Numbered from the stretch's first letter, positions 1 to 7,482 are shown. The stretch is 13,347 bases of DNA from an uncultured Flavobacteriaceae bacterium (GCA_938074515.1 CALJFV010000181.1:1-13347), one strand, 5' to 3'. Notes: generated by a model not told the origin, from the sequence alone. Numbers and translations are program-made.

Positions 1-1150
1 CAGCGTTTTCGATGATGAGCTCCTCCCCAAAGACGTTGATGTGGTGTTTGGTACGCCCAGTGATTTTAATGCGGTAGGGCGATAAATTTGTAAAACGAAC
101 CGTGTCCCCGATGATGTATCGCCACAGCCCCGCATTGGTGGTGATCACCACAGCATAATTTTTTCCGATTTCAACCTGACTCAGTGGAATAACTTTTTGG
201 TAGTCCGTATCGTAGGTATCCATAGGGATGAATTCATAAAAAATTCCGTAGTCCAGCATGAGCAAAAGCTCGTCTGAATTGCTTTGGTCCTGCAGTGCAA
301 AAAAGCCTTCTGAGGCATTATAAATTTCGTAATACCTAAAATCGGATTTGGGCAATAGGTTTTTATATTGATCCTTATAGGGGTCAAAGTTTACGCCTCC
401 GTGGAAATAGACCTCGAGTTGGGGCCAAATCTCGTGTAAATGGGCTGCCCCCGTGGTTTGTAAGACTTCGTTGAGTAAAACCAGCATCCAAGAAGGCACC
501 CCCGCTAGACTTGAGACCCGCTCCTTTATGGTCTCTTGAACGATGGCTTGAAGCTTCACTTCCCAGTCCGAGAGCAAACTTACCTCATTACTCGGGGTGC
601 TGCTGAATTCGGCCCAAAAAGGCATATTATCGATCAAAATAGCCGAGAGATCCCCGTAGACAGTGCCCTTATCTTCGTAGAGTTTTTTGCTGCCCCCGAG
701 GCGCAAATTTTTACCGACAAAAAGTTGAGAATCGGGATGATTGTGCAGATAGACACAGAGCAAATCCTTGCTGGCGGCATAATGACAATCTTCCAAAGCC
801 TCTGGGCTCACCGGTATGAATTTACTCTTTGAATTTGAGGTGCCGCTAGATTTGGCGAACCACTTGATCGGAGTGGGCCAAATGACATTAGTCTCTCCTG
901 AGCGCGTGCGCTCGATAAGCTCTGCCTTAGTGGTATAATTGCCCACGGGCACGTTGCGGGCAAAATCGTCATAGTTCTTAATGGCGTCGAAACTATATGA
1001 CTTACCATATTCTGTGCTTTTGCCTTTTTGGATGAGGTACATTAGGAGTTCATCTTGAACCTCATGAGGGTATTTGAAAAATAATTCCATCTGATGAATC
1101 CTTTTTTTAAGAAACCACGAAGCGATGGAATTGACGATCGGAATTGGCAT
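1..1150 (-). CDS. GH3-family acyl-adenylating enzyme (auxin-responsive GH3-like), 3' end outside window
   Basis: The first 383 residues of a GH3-family protein are present; family members are usually about 500 residues, so the C-terminal domain lies off the left edge. Plant GH3 enzymes adenylate a carboxylic acid and join it to an amino acid; the substrate of bacteroidotal members is not known to me. Visible motifs are the ATP/phosphate loop SSGTSNSKSK (residues 101-110), the YYEIYNASEGFF motif (273-284) and the nucleotide-binding segment ITGRTKHHINVFGEE (363-377). I chose the ATG at 1148-1150 over the internal ATG at 1088-1090 because the 20 extra residues (MPIPIVNSIASWFLKKRIHQ) match the N-terminus I recall for flavobacterial GH3 proteins. 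A possible promoter on this strand is CTTG (1201-1204), 21 bases, TAATTTTA (1172-1179). It diverges from the DUF2797 gene 41 bases away. Family certain, function uncertain. Confidence 0.9.
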   Translation of the reverse strand, partial: MPIPIVNSIASWFLKKRIHQMELFFKYPHEVQDELLMYLIQKGKSTEYGKSYSFDAIKNYDDFARNVPVGNYTTKAELIERTRSGETNVIWPTPIKWFAKSSGTSNSKSKFIPVSPEALEDCHYAASKDLLCVYLHNHPDSQLFVGKNLRLGGSKKLYEDKGTVYGDLSAILIDNMPFWAEFSSTPSNEVSLLSDWEVKLQAIVQETIKERVSSLAGVPSWMLVLLNEVLQTTGAAHLHEIWPQLEVYFHGGVNFDPYKDQYKNLLPKSDFRYYEIYNASEGFFALQDQSNSDELLLMLDYGIFYEFIPMDTYDTDYQKVIPLSQVEIGKNYAVVITTNAGLWRYIIGDTVRFTNLSPYRIKITGRTKHHINVFGEELIIENA

Positions 1151-1191
1151 ATTTACCCTATCTTTAAGTGCTAAAATTACTACTTTTTTAC

Positions 1192-1983
1192 ATGGAATTT
1201 CAAGGGGTTTTGAGAAAAATGGCCACCCAAATGGCCACACCAATCGATTACTATTTAGTGCTGGGCGATCACCCGATACATATGAATCAACTTTTGGATC
1301 AAAACCTAAAATTGAGTTTTGTGGGTTATGAGTGTTTGAATTGCGGCAGCAACGCTCCGATCTTTAGACAGGGCTTTTGTAAGTCTTGTTTTTTTGAGGC
1401 GCCACAAGCCGCAGATTGGATCATTCGACCAGAACTCAGTCAAGCGCATCTCGGCATTGAGGACCGCGATCTGGCCTATGAACAAAAAATGCAACTCCAA
1501 CCCCATGTGGTTTACCTGGCTAACAGCAGTGATGTCAAAGTCGGGGTGACCCGAAAAAGCCAAATTCCCACGCGCTGGATTGATCAAGGCGCCCATGAAG
1601 CCCTTCCCATCGTCGAGGTGCCTAATCGTTATTTAGCGGGGATTGCAGAGGTGGCCCTAAAAGATCACGTTTCGGATAAAACAAACTGGCGGACCATGCT
1701 CAAAAACGAGGTAATGGATGTGGATCTCAAAGTATGGCAAGACAAACTCGCGCCCTATCTGCCCGATGAAGTAAAGCCTTACTTATACGCTGGACAAGAA
1801 ACCCATCTGGAATTTCCGGTCTTGGCCTATCCCGAAAAGCCAAAGTCTCTCAATCTCGGTAAAACTCCTTATTATCAGGGAGTCCTCAAAGGCATCAAGG
1901 GTCAGTATTTGATTTTTGAAGACCAAACCGTGTTTAATGTGCGCAGTAATGAAGGTTTGGTGGTAGCGCTGTCTTTGGCTTAG
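1192..1983 (+). CDS. DUF2797 family protein with zinc ribbon and GIY-YIG-like core
   Basis: A 263-residue soluble protein recognised as DUF2797 by its overall pattern. Residues 48-66 contain two CxxC pairs (C48, C51, C63, C66), a probable zinc ribbon. Residues 106-153 have VVYLA, then VKVGVTR (115-121), an arginine in TRWIDQGA (127-134) and a glutamate in AEVALK (E153). This order resembles the GIY-YIG nuclease core, including its arginine and metal-binding glutamate; that relation is my inference. No biochemical role is established to my knowledge. An upstream in-frame ATG at 1168 would add MLKLLLFY; I prefer 1192 because MEFQGVLRKM is the typical family N-terminus and a -7-like site TATCTTTA at 1159-1166 would start transcription near 1173. 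The stop codon overlaps the end of the convergent transporter gene by 4 bases. Confidence 0.85.
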   Translation: MEFQGVLRKMATQMATPIDYYLVLGDHPIHMNQLLDQNLKLSFVGYECLNCGSNAPIFRQGFCKSCFFEAPQAADWIIRPELSQAHLGIEDRDLAYEQKMQLQPHVVYLANSSDVKVGVTRKSQIPTRWIDQGAHEALPIVEVPNRYLAGIAEVALKDHVSDKTNWRTMLKNEVMDVDLKVWQDKLAPYLPDEVKPYLYAGQETHLEFPVLAYPEKPKSLNLGKTPYYQGVLKGIKGQYLIFEDQTVFNVRSNEGLVVALSLA

Positions 1984-2684
1984 TCGTTTGAGGAAAAATT
2001 TAAATCAATCTCTTGGTGCTTTTCCATTTTAAAACGCTTGCGGAATAAGGCTACCCCGAGATACATAAATGGCGTATCGCAGGCCGCAACCAAGACTTTA
2101 AATAAATAGCCGCTGAGCAATAGCCCGCCAAAAAGCGCCCAATCTATTTTACCAAATACACAGAGCAAAAACAAAACCGATGCGGTATCCACAAACTGGG
2201 ACAAAAAGGTCGAAAAATTATTGCGCAGCCAAAGATGTTTGCCTTTGGTGAGGTTTTTCCAAAAGTGGTAGAGGTGAATGTCGATGTATTGGGCCAAAAG
2301 GTAAGCAATCATGGAGGCCAGCACCGCCAAAACCGTGGCGCCGAATACCTTATCAAATAAGGCGTTGTCAATCGGGCTCCAGTCTGTGGCGGGCACCGCT
2401 TGCCCGGTATTGATAATAAGCAATGAAAAAATCGAGGCAAAGATGCCAGCTGTTACTACGCGATTGGCCAATTTTTTGCCATAAATCTCACTGATCAGAT
2501 CCGTGATTAAAAAGGTGATGGGATAAGGCAAAATCCCTACAGAAATCTCAAAAGTGTAGAGGCCGAAAAAGTCCCAGTAAAAGAACTTTTGAAAAATCAG
2601 ATTAGACACCACTAGTGAGCAAATAAATAAGGCCCCAAGGATGATATAAATATGCAGTGCCAGGGTTTTGTCTTTTGCTGTCAT
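1980..2684 (-). CDS. yhhQ: Queuosine precursor transporter, YhhQ/VUT family
   Basis: A 234-residue inner-membrane protein with about six hydrophobic segments, typical in length for the VUT/YhhQ (DUF165) family. E. coli YhhQ imports the queuosine precursors preQ0 and preQ1, which are later built into the wobble base of tRNAs with GUN anticodons. The signature segment PITFLITDLISEIYGKKLA is intact, as are the polar/hydrophobic C-terminal helices (LLLSGYLFKVLVAACDTPFMY). The start ATG at 2682-2684 has no Shine-Dalgarno sequence but an A-rich stretch in front. A good promoter lies at 2744-2774 on this strand, giving an mRNA leader of about 54 bases that contains a 15-base dyad. No queuosine biosynthesis gene is in the window, so the role rests on family membership. 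Confidence 0.88.
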   Translation of the reverse strand: MTAKDKTLALHIYIILGALFICSLVVSNLIFQKFFYWDFFGLYTFEISVGILPYPITFLITDLISEIYGKKLANRVVTAGIFASIFSLLIINTGQAVPATDWSPIDNALFDKVFGATVLAVLASMIAYLLAQYIDIHLYHFWKNLTKGKHLWLRNNFSTFLSQFVDTASVLFLLCVFGKIDWALFGGLLLSGYLFKVLVAACDTPFMYLGVALFRKRFKMEKHQEIDLNFSSND

Positions 2685-2705
2685 GGTGTTTTTTTGATTA
2701 AACCC

Positions 2706-2720
2706 GCAGGGATTCCCTGC
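2706..2720. promoter_or_regulatory. 15-base dyad in the leader of the transporter gene
   Basis: GCAGGGA-T-TCCCTGC is a perfect inverted repeat around one central base. It lies between the predicted transcription start (about 2738) and the start codon (2684) of the transporter gene. It could be a repressor operator or, in RNA, a six-pair hairpin with an AUU loop. It does not match the preQ1-I riboswitch fold as I know it. Confidence 0.4.
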
Positions 2721-2743
2721 CAGTTGATTATTTTCGCTTAAGG

Positions 2744-2774
2744 TAAAAGTAAACGATTATCGAGCCACTTCAAA
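2744..2774 (-). promoter_or_regulatory. Promoter of the YhhQ-type transporter gene
   Basis: Read on the minus strand: TTTG (2771-2774), a 19-base spacer, then TACTTTTA (2744-2751). This matches the Bacteroidota consensus TTTG-N19-21-TAnnTTTG with one mismatch. Transcription would begin near 2738. The site overlaps the proposed first codons of the divergent folK-dNK gene. Confidence 0.55.
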
Positions 2775-3946
2775 ATATTTATATCGGTCTAGGCAGTAAC
2801 CTAGGAGATCGCATGGGACACCTCCAAAAAGCGCTCGACCAGCTGTTTGAGCGCGTAGGACAGGTGCATCAAATCTCTCGGGTCTATCAGAGTCCGGCTA
2901 TGGGGTTTGAGGGGGAAGATTTTCTGAACGCTGTGGCTCATTTGCAAACCGATATGGCCCCTGAGTTGGTAATGCAAGAATTACTATCCATCGAACGTGA
3001 TTTGGGACGCAGACGTGGCATTAGCGGGAGTCAAACTAAAGGCACAGAACCCGAAAATGCGCAAAGCACGGAACACCAGTTCAGCAGCCGCACCATTGAC
3101 CTGGATCTTTTGGCCTACGGGGATTTGATACTCGCAGGCCCTGATCTGACTTTGCCTCATCCGCGTATTCAGCATCGCTTGTTTGTGCTGCAGCCTTTTT
3201 TAGAGCTGGCCCCAAATTGGCAGCATCCTGTGCTTGGCCTAAGCTTGAATGAACTGCGTGGGCGATGTACAGATAGCAATCCGCCCAAACCCATTGCCCA
3301 ATGGCTTAAAAACCCGAGTTCAAAATATGATTTTACGGCTTTGCGTTATGTGGCCATAGAGGGCAATATCGGTGCTGGAAAAACCTCATTAGTCCAGATG
3401 ATTGCCCGTGATTTTAAAGGCAAGCTGATTTTGGAGCGTTTTGCGGATAATCCATTTTTACCCCAGTTTTATCAGGATCCGGAACGCTATGCTTTCCCGT
3501 TGGAGATGTCTTTTTTGGCGGATCGGTTTCAACAACTCGCCGAGCAAAGTGCCCAATACGATTTGTTTAGCGATTTAATCATTACGGATTACGACCGCTA
3601 CAAGTCCTTGATTTTTGCCAAGATTACTTTGACCGCAGCAGAATTTGACCTGTATCAAAAGTTTTTTCACATGATGCATCGCGAATTGCCCCGGCCCCAG
3701 GTTTATATTTACCTGGCGCAGTCTGCCGAGCGACTTTTGGACAATATAAAACTGCGCGGCCGCCCTTATGAGCAATCGATCGATGCGGATTACCTGCAAA
3801 AAATACATTCGGGTTATTTAACTCATTTGAGCAGTGAGGCCCACCAGGGTAAAGTGATTCGGATTGATTTGGACGATTTAGATTTTGTGAAGCGCCGCGG
3901 GGATTATCTCAAGATTCTGGATATAATCACAAAGCATACCGCTTAA
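2756..3946 (+). CDS. folK: Bifunctional HPPK (FolK)-deoxynucleoside kinase fusion
   Basis: The N-terminal half is 6-hydroxymethyl-7,8-dihydropterin pyrophosphokinase, which transfers pyrophosphate from ATP to the pterin in folate synthesis. The C-terminal half is a deoxynucleoside kinase of the dGK/dCK type that phosphorylates salvaged deoxynucleosides. Counting from 2756, HPPK shows LGSNLGD (12-18) and the metal-binding DLD of RTIDLDLLAY (D115, D117); dNK shows the P-loop GNIGAGKT (203-210) and the ERFADNPFLPQFY segment. The first ATG is at 2813, but the essential GLGSNLGD stretch is encoded just upstream of it in the same frame. The frame is open back to a TAA at 2750 and has no ATG, GTG, TTG or CTG, so an ATT at 2756 (or nearby ATC/ATT) is the best start. 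About ten extra residues (GTEPENAQST) sit in the flexible HPPK catalytic loop. I recall similar fusions in other Flavobacteriia. Confidence 0.88.
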   Translation: MIEPLQNIYIGLGSNLGDRMGHLQKALDQLFERVGQVHQISRVYQSPAMGFEGEDFLNAVAHLQTDMAPELVMQELLSIERDLGRRRGISGSQTKGTEPENAQSTEHQFSSRTIDLDLLAYGDLILAGPDLTLPHPRIQHRLFVLQPFLELAPNWQHPVLGLSLNELRGRCTDSNPPKPIAQWLKNPSSKYDFTALRYVAIEGNIGAGKTSLVQMIARDFKGKLILERFADNPFLPQFYQDPERYAFPLEMSFLADRFQQLAEQSAQYDLFSDLIITDYDRYKSLIFAKITLTAAEFDLYQKFFHMMHRELPRPQVYIYLAQSAERLLDNIKLRGRPYEQSIDADYLQKIHSGYLTHLSSEAHQGKVIRIDLDDLDFVKRRGDYLKILDIITKHTA

Positions 3947-4463
3947 AAGCTTCCCAAAGCACCATGCCTGCACTGACCGAAATATTCAGCGAATGCTTGA
4001 TGCCGTGTTGCGGGATTTCCAAAACCCCATCGCAGAGATCGACGATATCTTGAGCCACTCCTTTGACTTCATTACCAAAAACTAATGCGATTCCCTGGTC
4101 GGGTGCCGTATCCCAGTTTTGGAGCAGGGTCGCCCCTTCAGCTTGCTCTACGGCCCAAACTTTGACCCCCTGATCCTTAAGCTGTTTTATGGCCTGAAAA
4201 GTATCAGGGTGATACGTCCAAGGCACACTTTCTGTAGCGCCAAGGGCAGTTTTGTGAATATCCCGATGAGGTGGTTTCGCAGTAATGCCACAAAGGTGCA
4301 AGTGGGCCGCCATAAAGGCGTCGGCTGTACGAAACACCGAGCCGATATTGTTAAGGCTGCGAATATTGTCCAGTACCACGTGGATGGGGTAGCGCTCCAT
4401 CGCTTGAACAGCGTCCAAATCAGGACGATCTAATTCGCTATTTTCGAGTTTGCGGTGTTTCAT
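3927..4463 (-). CDS. SpoU/TrmH-family RNA 2'-O-methyltransferase
   Basis: A 178-residue SPOUT methyltransferase, which moves a methyl group from S-adenosylmethionine to a ribose 2'-OH in tRNA or rRNA. All three SpoU motifs are visible: NIRSLNNIGSVFRTADA (motif 1, asparagine and arginine), ALVFGNEVKGV (motif 2) and IPQHGIKHSLNISVSAG (motif 3, which forms the knot and binds the cofactor). There is no added N-terminal RNA-binding domain, so the substrate cannot be read from sequence. The frame is open upstream to an ATG at 4497-4499, but I chose the ATG at 4461-4463 (MKHRKLENSELDR), which fits the family N-terminus and leaves a promoter-like site upstream. The 3' end overlaps the end of the fusion kinase gene by 20 bases in convergent orientation. 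Confidence 0.88.
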   Translation of the reverse strand: MKHRKLENSELDRPDLDAVQAMERYPIHVVLDNIRSLNNIGSVFRTADAFMAAHLHLCGITAKPPHRDIHKTALGATESVPWTYHPDTFQAIKQLKDQGVKVWAVEQAEGATLLQNWDTAPDQGIALVFGNEVKGVAQDIVDLCDGVLEIPQHGIKHSLNISVSAGMVLWEAFKRYAL

Positions 4464-4472
4464 AATGCCTTG

Positions 4473-4500
4473 CAAAAATAAGGCTTTCCTGAGTCGCAAA
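4473..4500 (-). promoter_or_regulatory. Possible promoter of the RNA methyltransferase gene
   Basis: On the minus strand TTTG (4497-4500) is followed after 16 bases by a perfect TATTTTTG (4473-4480). The spacer is shorter than usual. Transcription would start near 4467, almost at the ATG at 4463, implying a leaderless or nearly leaderless mRNA. A dyad GCCTT/AAGGC overlaps the -7 element. Confidence 0.35.
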
Positions 4501-4516
4501 GAATTGGACTGGAGAA

Positions 4517-4548
4517 TTTTCTAAAATTTCATTTAATAAGTACCTTAG
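4517..4548 (+). promoter_or_regulatory. Weak promoter candidate for mutS
   Basis: TTTT (4517-4520), 20 bases, TACCTTAG (4541-4548): one mismatch in each half against TTTG/TAnnTTTG. It is the only reasonable match between the divergent starts at 4463 and 4572 on the plus strand. Confidence 0.3.
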
Positions 4549-4571
4549 CCCGTCTAGCGCAAAATCTAAGC

Positions 4572-7184
4572 ATGGCCAAAAAAATCACCCCTTTAATGCA
4601 GCAGTACCAGGGCATCAAAACCAAGTACCCTGATGCTTTGTTGCTTTTTCGTGTTGGAGATTTTTACGAGACCTTCGGCGAGGATGCTGTGCGCGCTGCA
4701 GAGATTTTAAACATCACTCTTACGGCCCGCAATAATGGGGGGGATCAAACTGAGCTGGCGGGCTTTCCGCATCATGCGCTGAACACCTATTTGCCGAAAC
4801 TCGTTATGGCGGGTTGTCGCGTGGCTATTTGTGATCAGCTGGAGGATCCAAAGCAGACCAAAACCATAGTCAAGCGCGGGGTAACTGAACTTGTCACGCC
4901 AGGAGTAGCTTTTAATGACGACATTCTTCAGCGCAAGAGCAATAACTTTTTAGCGGCTGTTAGTGGCGACCAAAACTTGAGCGGAGTCTCTTTTTTGGAC
5001 ATTTCTACCGGAGAGTTTTTGGTGGCTCAAGGCGATCGGGCCTATGTTCAGGCCTTACTGCAAAAGTTCAATCCCGCTGAGGTGCTTTGGCACAAGAGAG
5101 AACGCATGAGCGTTCAAAAATCCACTGCTCAGGGGCATGCCTTTTTCTTAGAGGATTGGGTCTTTCAAAAGGCCTATGCCGATGATTTGTTGCTCGGACA
5201 TTTTAAGACCAAAAGCCTCAAAGGATTTGGCGTAGATAAACTGGAATTAGGGGTTATCGCTGCCGGGGCCATACTGCATTATATCAGCACCACCCAGCAT
5301 CGGGATTTAAGTCATATTACTACAATTGCGCGGATTGCTCAAGACCAATACGTCTGGATGGATCACTTTACCATGCGCAATTTGGAATTATTTGCGGGAT
5401 CTGGCTCGGCCCAGGCTACTTTATTTGGGGTGATGGATCACACCATTTCGCCCATGGGGGGACGACTGCTCAAAAGGTGGTTAGCCCTGCCCCTGAAAAA
5501 CCAGGAACAGATTCAGGCCCGACATCAGGTGGTGGGTTATTGGGAGAAAAATTCTGAGCTGCGCGCTGATTTGCGTCAGGCTTTAAAAGGCGTGGGGGAT
5601 CTCGAGCGTTTAATATCCAAAACCGCCACAGGAAAAATTAATCCTAAGGAGGTGCGCTATTTGGCGGACTCGCTGACCGCGGCGGGGCCTATTGCTAAGG
5701 CCGCCCTTGAAGCCGATCAAAAGGCCCTGAATGCCTTGGGGGTAAAAATGGATTTATGTCCTGAGCTGGTTAACATGATTTATGGGGAGCTTCAAGAGCA
5801 AGTCCCTGCATTGCTCAGTAAAGGTTCTGTAATGGCCGCAGGGGTGAACGCCGAACTGGATGAACTGCGCTCTATCGCTAATGGAGGCAAATCACATTTA
5901 GAGGAAATGCTTCAACGCCATCAAGAAGAAACTGGGATTCCTTCTCTTAAAATAGATTCCAATAACGTTTTTGGTTATTACATTGAGGTGCGCAACACCC
6001 ACAAAGACAAAGTCCCAGAGCACTGGATTCGCAAACAGACTCTAGTAAATGCTGAGCGTTATATCACCGAAGAACTCAAAACATACGAGGCCAAAATTTT
6101 TGGGGCCGAAGAGCGGATTGCGGTCCTAGAGCAAGAGCTCTTTGTGGCTTTGGTCAAAAAAATAATGCCCTATATCGGGGCGGTGCAAAAAACGGCGGCG
6201 GCTCTAGCCGAAATGGACTGCCTTTTGGGCTTTGCAGAGCTGGCGGTTAAAAATAATTATGTCTCTCCAGAGCTTAATCAGGGCCATACTTTGGAAATAA
6301 AACAGGGCCGTCATCCGGTGATTGAACGTCAATTACCCGAGGATAATCCTTATATCGCCAACGATGTTTTTTTGGATCGAGAAAGCCAGCAAATCATCAT
6401 GATTACAGGGCCCAATATGAGTGGTAAAAGTGCCTTGCTGCGCCAGACCGCGCTTATTGTGATTATGGCTCAAATGGGCTCATTTGTTCCGGCTAAGGCG
6501 GTGCATATGGGGGTGGTCGATAAAATATTTACCCGTGTAGGGGCCAGTGACAATATCGCTCAAGGGGAGTCTACCTTTATGGTCGAGATGAATGAAACGG
6601 CCAGTATTTTAAATAATGTTTCAGAGCGCAGTTTGATCCTGCTGGATGAGATTGGTCGCGGGACCAGTACCTACGACGGAATTTCAATCGCATGGGCCAT
6701 TAGTGAATACTTGCACGAACATCCCACTAGGGCCAAAACCCTTTTTGCGACGCATTACCACGAGCTCAATGAAATGACCAAATCCTTTGAGCGGATTAAG
6801 AATTTTAATGTATCCATTAAGGAACTTGACGATACGGTTTTGTTTTTACGCACTTTGGTCTCTGGAGGCTCAGAGCACAGCTTTGGGATCCATGTGGCCA
6901 AAATGGCGGGTATGCCTGCTGCGGTAATTCAGCGCTCAGAGGCCATCTTAAAACAACTCGAATCCTCCAGATCTTCTGCCGATAACGCGGCCTCGGTCCA
7001 GACCTCGGCCGCCGATGCCATGCAGCTTAGCTTTATTCAATTAGACGACCCGCTGCTGGAGGATATCAAACAAAAAATTCTCAATACGGATATTGACAAT
7101 TTGACCCCCATGGCGGCGCTTATGACTTTGAATGATATCAAAAAGCTTTTGATAGGGGCCTCAGACAAGAAGCATAAAAAATAG
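4572..7184 (+). CDS. mutS: DNA mismatch repair protein MutS
   Basis: An 870-residue MutS, near the usual 850-870 for MutS1. It forms a sliding clamp that recognises mismatches and small loops and then recruits MutL. Domain I carries the mismatch-reading Phe-x-Glu in GDFYETF (F31, E33). After the connector, core and lever/clamp domains come the ATPase signatures: Walker A TGPNMSGKS (612-620), the FMVEMNE segment, Walker B LLDEIGRGTSTYDG (from residue 690; D692, E693) and FATHYHEL (725-732), followed by the SFGIHVAKMAG region. The N-terminal mismatch domain separates it from MutS2. The start ATG at 4572 gives the standard N-terminus MAKKITPLMQQY. It is a single-gene unit, divergent from the RNA methyltransferase, with no sign of damage. 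Confidence 0.98.
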   Translation: MAKKITPLMQQYQGIKTKYPDALLLFRVGDFYETFGEDAVRAAEILNITLTARNNGGDQTELAGFPHHALNTYLPKLVMAGCRVAICDQLEDPKQTKTIVKRGVTELVTPGVAFNDDILQRKSNNFLAAVSGDQNLSGVSFLDISTGEFLVAQGDRAYVQALLQKFNPAEVLWHKRERMSVQKSTAQGHAFFLEDWVFQKAYADDLLLGHFKTKSLKGFGVDKLELGVIAAGAILHYISTTQHRDLSHITTIARIAQDQYVWMDHFTMRNLELFAGSGSAQATLFGVMDHTISPMGGRLLKRWLALPLKNQEQIQARHQVVGYWEKNSELRADLRQALKGVGDLERLISKTATGKINPKEVRYLADSLTAAGPIAKAALEADQKALNALGVKMDLCPELVNMIYGELQEQVPALLSKGSVMAAGVNAELDELRSIANGGKSHLEEMLQRHQEETGIPSLKIDSNNVFGYYIEVRNTHKDKVPEHWIRKQTLVNAERYITEELKTYEAKIFGAEERIAVLEQELFVALVKKIMPYIGAVQKTAAALAEMDCLLGFAELAVKNNYVSPELNQGHTLEIKQGRHPVIERQLPEDNPYIANDVFLDRESQQIIMITGPNMSGKSALLRQTALIVIMAQMGSFVPAKAVHMGVVDKIFTRVGASDNIAQGESTFMVEMNETASILNNVSERSLILLDEIGRGTSTYDGISIAWAISEYLHEHPTRAKTLFATHYHELNEMTKSFERIKNFNVSIKELDDTVLFLRTLVSGGSEHSFGIHVAKMAGMPAAVIQRSEAILKQLESSRSSADNAASVQTSAADAMQLSFIQLDDPLLEDIKQKILNTDIDNLTPMAALMTLNDIKKLLIGASDKKHKK

Positions 7185-7207
7185 GAGCGAAGCCTTTATT
7201 TTTTCGA
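7174..7207 (+). terminator. Imperfect terminator-like hairpin at the end of mutS
   Basis: AAAAAATAGG just around the stop codon can pair, with a small bulge, to CCTTTATTTTTT, which supplies the T-rich tail. The hairpin is AT-rich and imperfect, so termination is likely only partial. Confidence 0.35.
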
Positions 7208-7216
7208 TAAATTCCC

Positions 7217-7246
7217 TTTGTATTTATCCTAAATATTTTAAATTTG
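7217..7246 (+). promoter_or_regulatory. Promoter of the tRNA-Gly/tRNA-Leu unit
   Basis: TTTG (7217-7220), an 18-base spacer and a perfect TAAATTTG (7239-7246). This is the cleanest Bacteroidota-type promoter in the window. Transcription would start near 7253, about 32 bases before the mature tRNA-Gly. Confidence 0.65.
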
Positions 7247-7284
7247 CTCCCGCCTTCAAAGGAAGGAATGTTCACAAGTAATAC

Positions 7285-7360
7285 GCGAAAATAGCTCAGT
7301 TGGTAGAGCGCCACCTTGCCAAGGTGGAGGTCGCGGGTTCGAATCCCGTTTTTCGCTCCA
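7285..7360 (+). tRNA. tRNA-Gly (anticodon GCC)
   Basis: Full cloverleaf of 76 bases. The acceptor stem GCGAAAA (7285-7291) pairs with TTTTCGC; the D-loop region is AGTTGGTA; the anticodon stem-loop CCACC-TTGCCAA-GGTGG gives GCC; the T arm GCGGG-TTCGAAT-CCCGT is standard. The discriminator is T and the 3' CCA is encoded (7358-7360). Confidence 0.97.
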
Positions 7361-7361
7361 C

Positions 7362-7387
7362 AAAGCCGAACGCGTTCGGCTTTTTTT
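7362..7387 (+). terminator. Hairpin with T-tract between the two tRNAs
   Basis: AAAGCCGAA / TTCGGCTTT form a nine-pair stem with a CGCG loop, followed by Ts up to 7387. It starts two bases after the tRNA-Gly CCA and has the form of an intrinsic terminator, although a second tRNA follows ten bases later. Confidence 0.75.
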
Positions 7388-7396
7388 ATCACTGCT

Positions 7397-7482
7397 GCAG
7401 AAGTGGTGGAATTGGTAGACACGCTGGACTTAAAATCCAGTGGACAGAAATGTCCGTACGGGTTCAAGTCCCGTCTTCTGTA
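7397..7482 (+). tRNA. tRNA-Leu (anticodon UAA)
   Basis: A class II tRNA of 86 bases. The acceptor stem GCAGAAG (7397-7403) pairs with CTTCTGT (G1-U wobble); the D region is TGGTGGAATTGGTAGACACG; the anticodon arm CTGGA-CTTAAAA-TCCAG gives UAA; the variable arm contains GGACAGAAATGTCC; the T arm is CGGG-TTCAAGT-CCCG. The discriminator is A7482. The following bases are CAA, so CCA is not encoded, unlike the neighbouring tRNA-Gly. Confidence 0.96.

Noticed and set aside
2685..2738. Possible preQ1 riboswitch in front of the queuosine-precursor transporter
   Set aside because: The hairpin loop has only three bases and the A-rich tail lacks the expected pairing partner; the preQ1-I pseudoknot cannot be drawn.
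4119..4433. Plus-strand frame of 104 codons opposite the RNA methyltransferase gene
   Set aside because: A shadow of the real gene, with no recognisable protein features.
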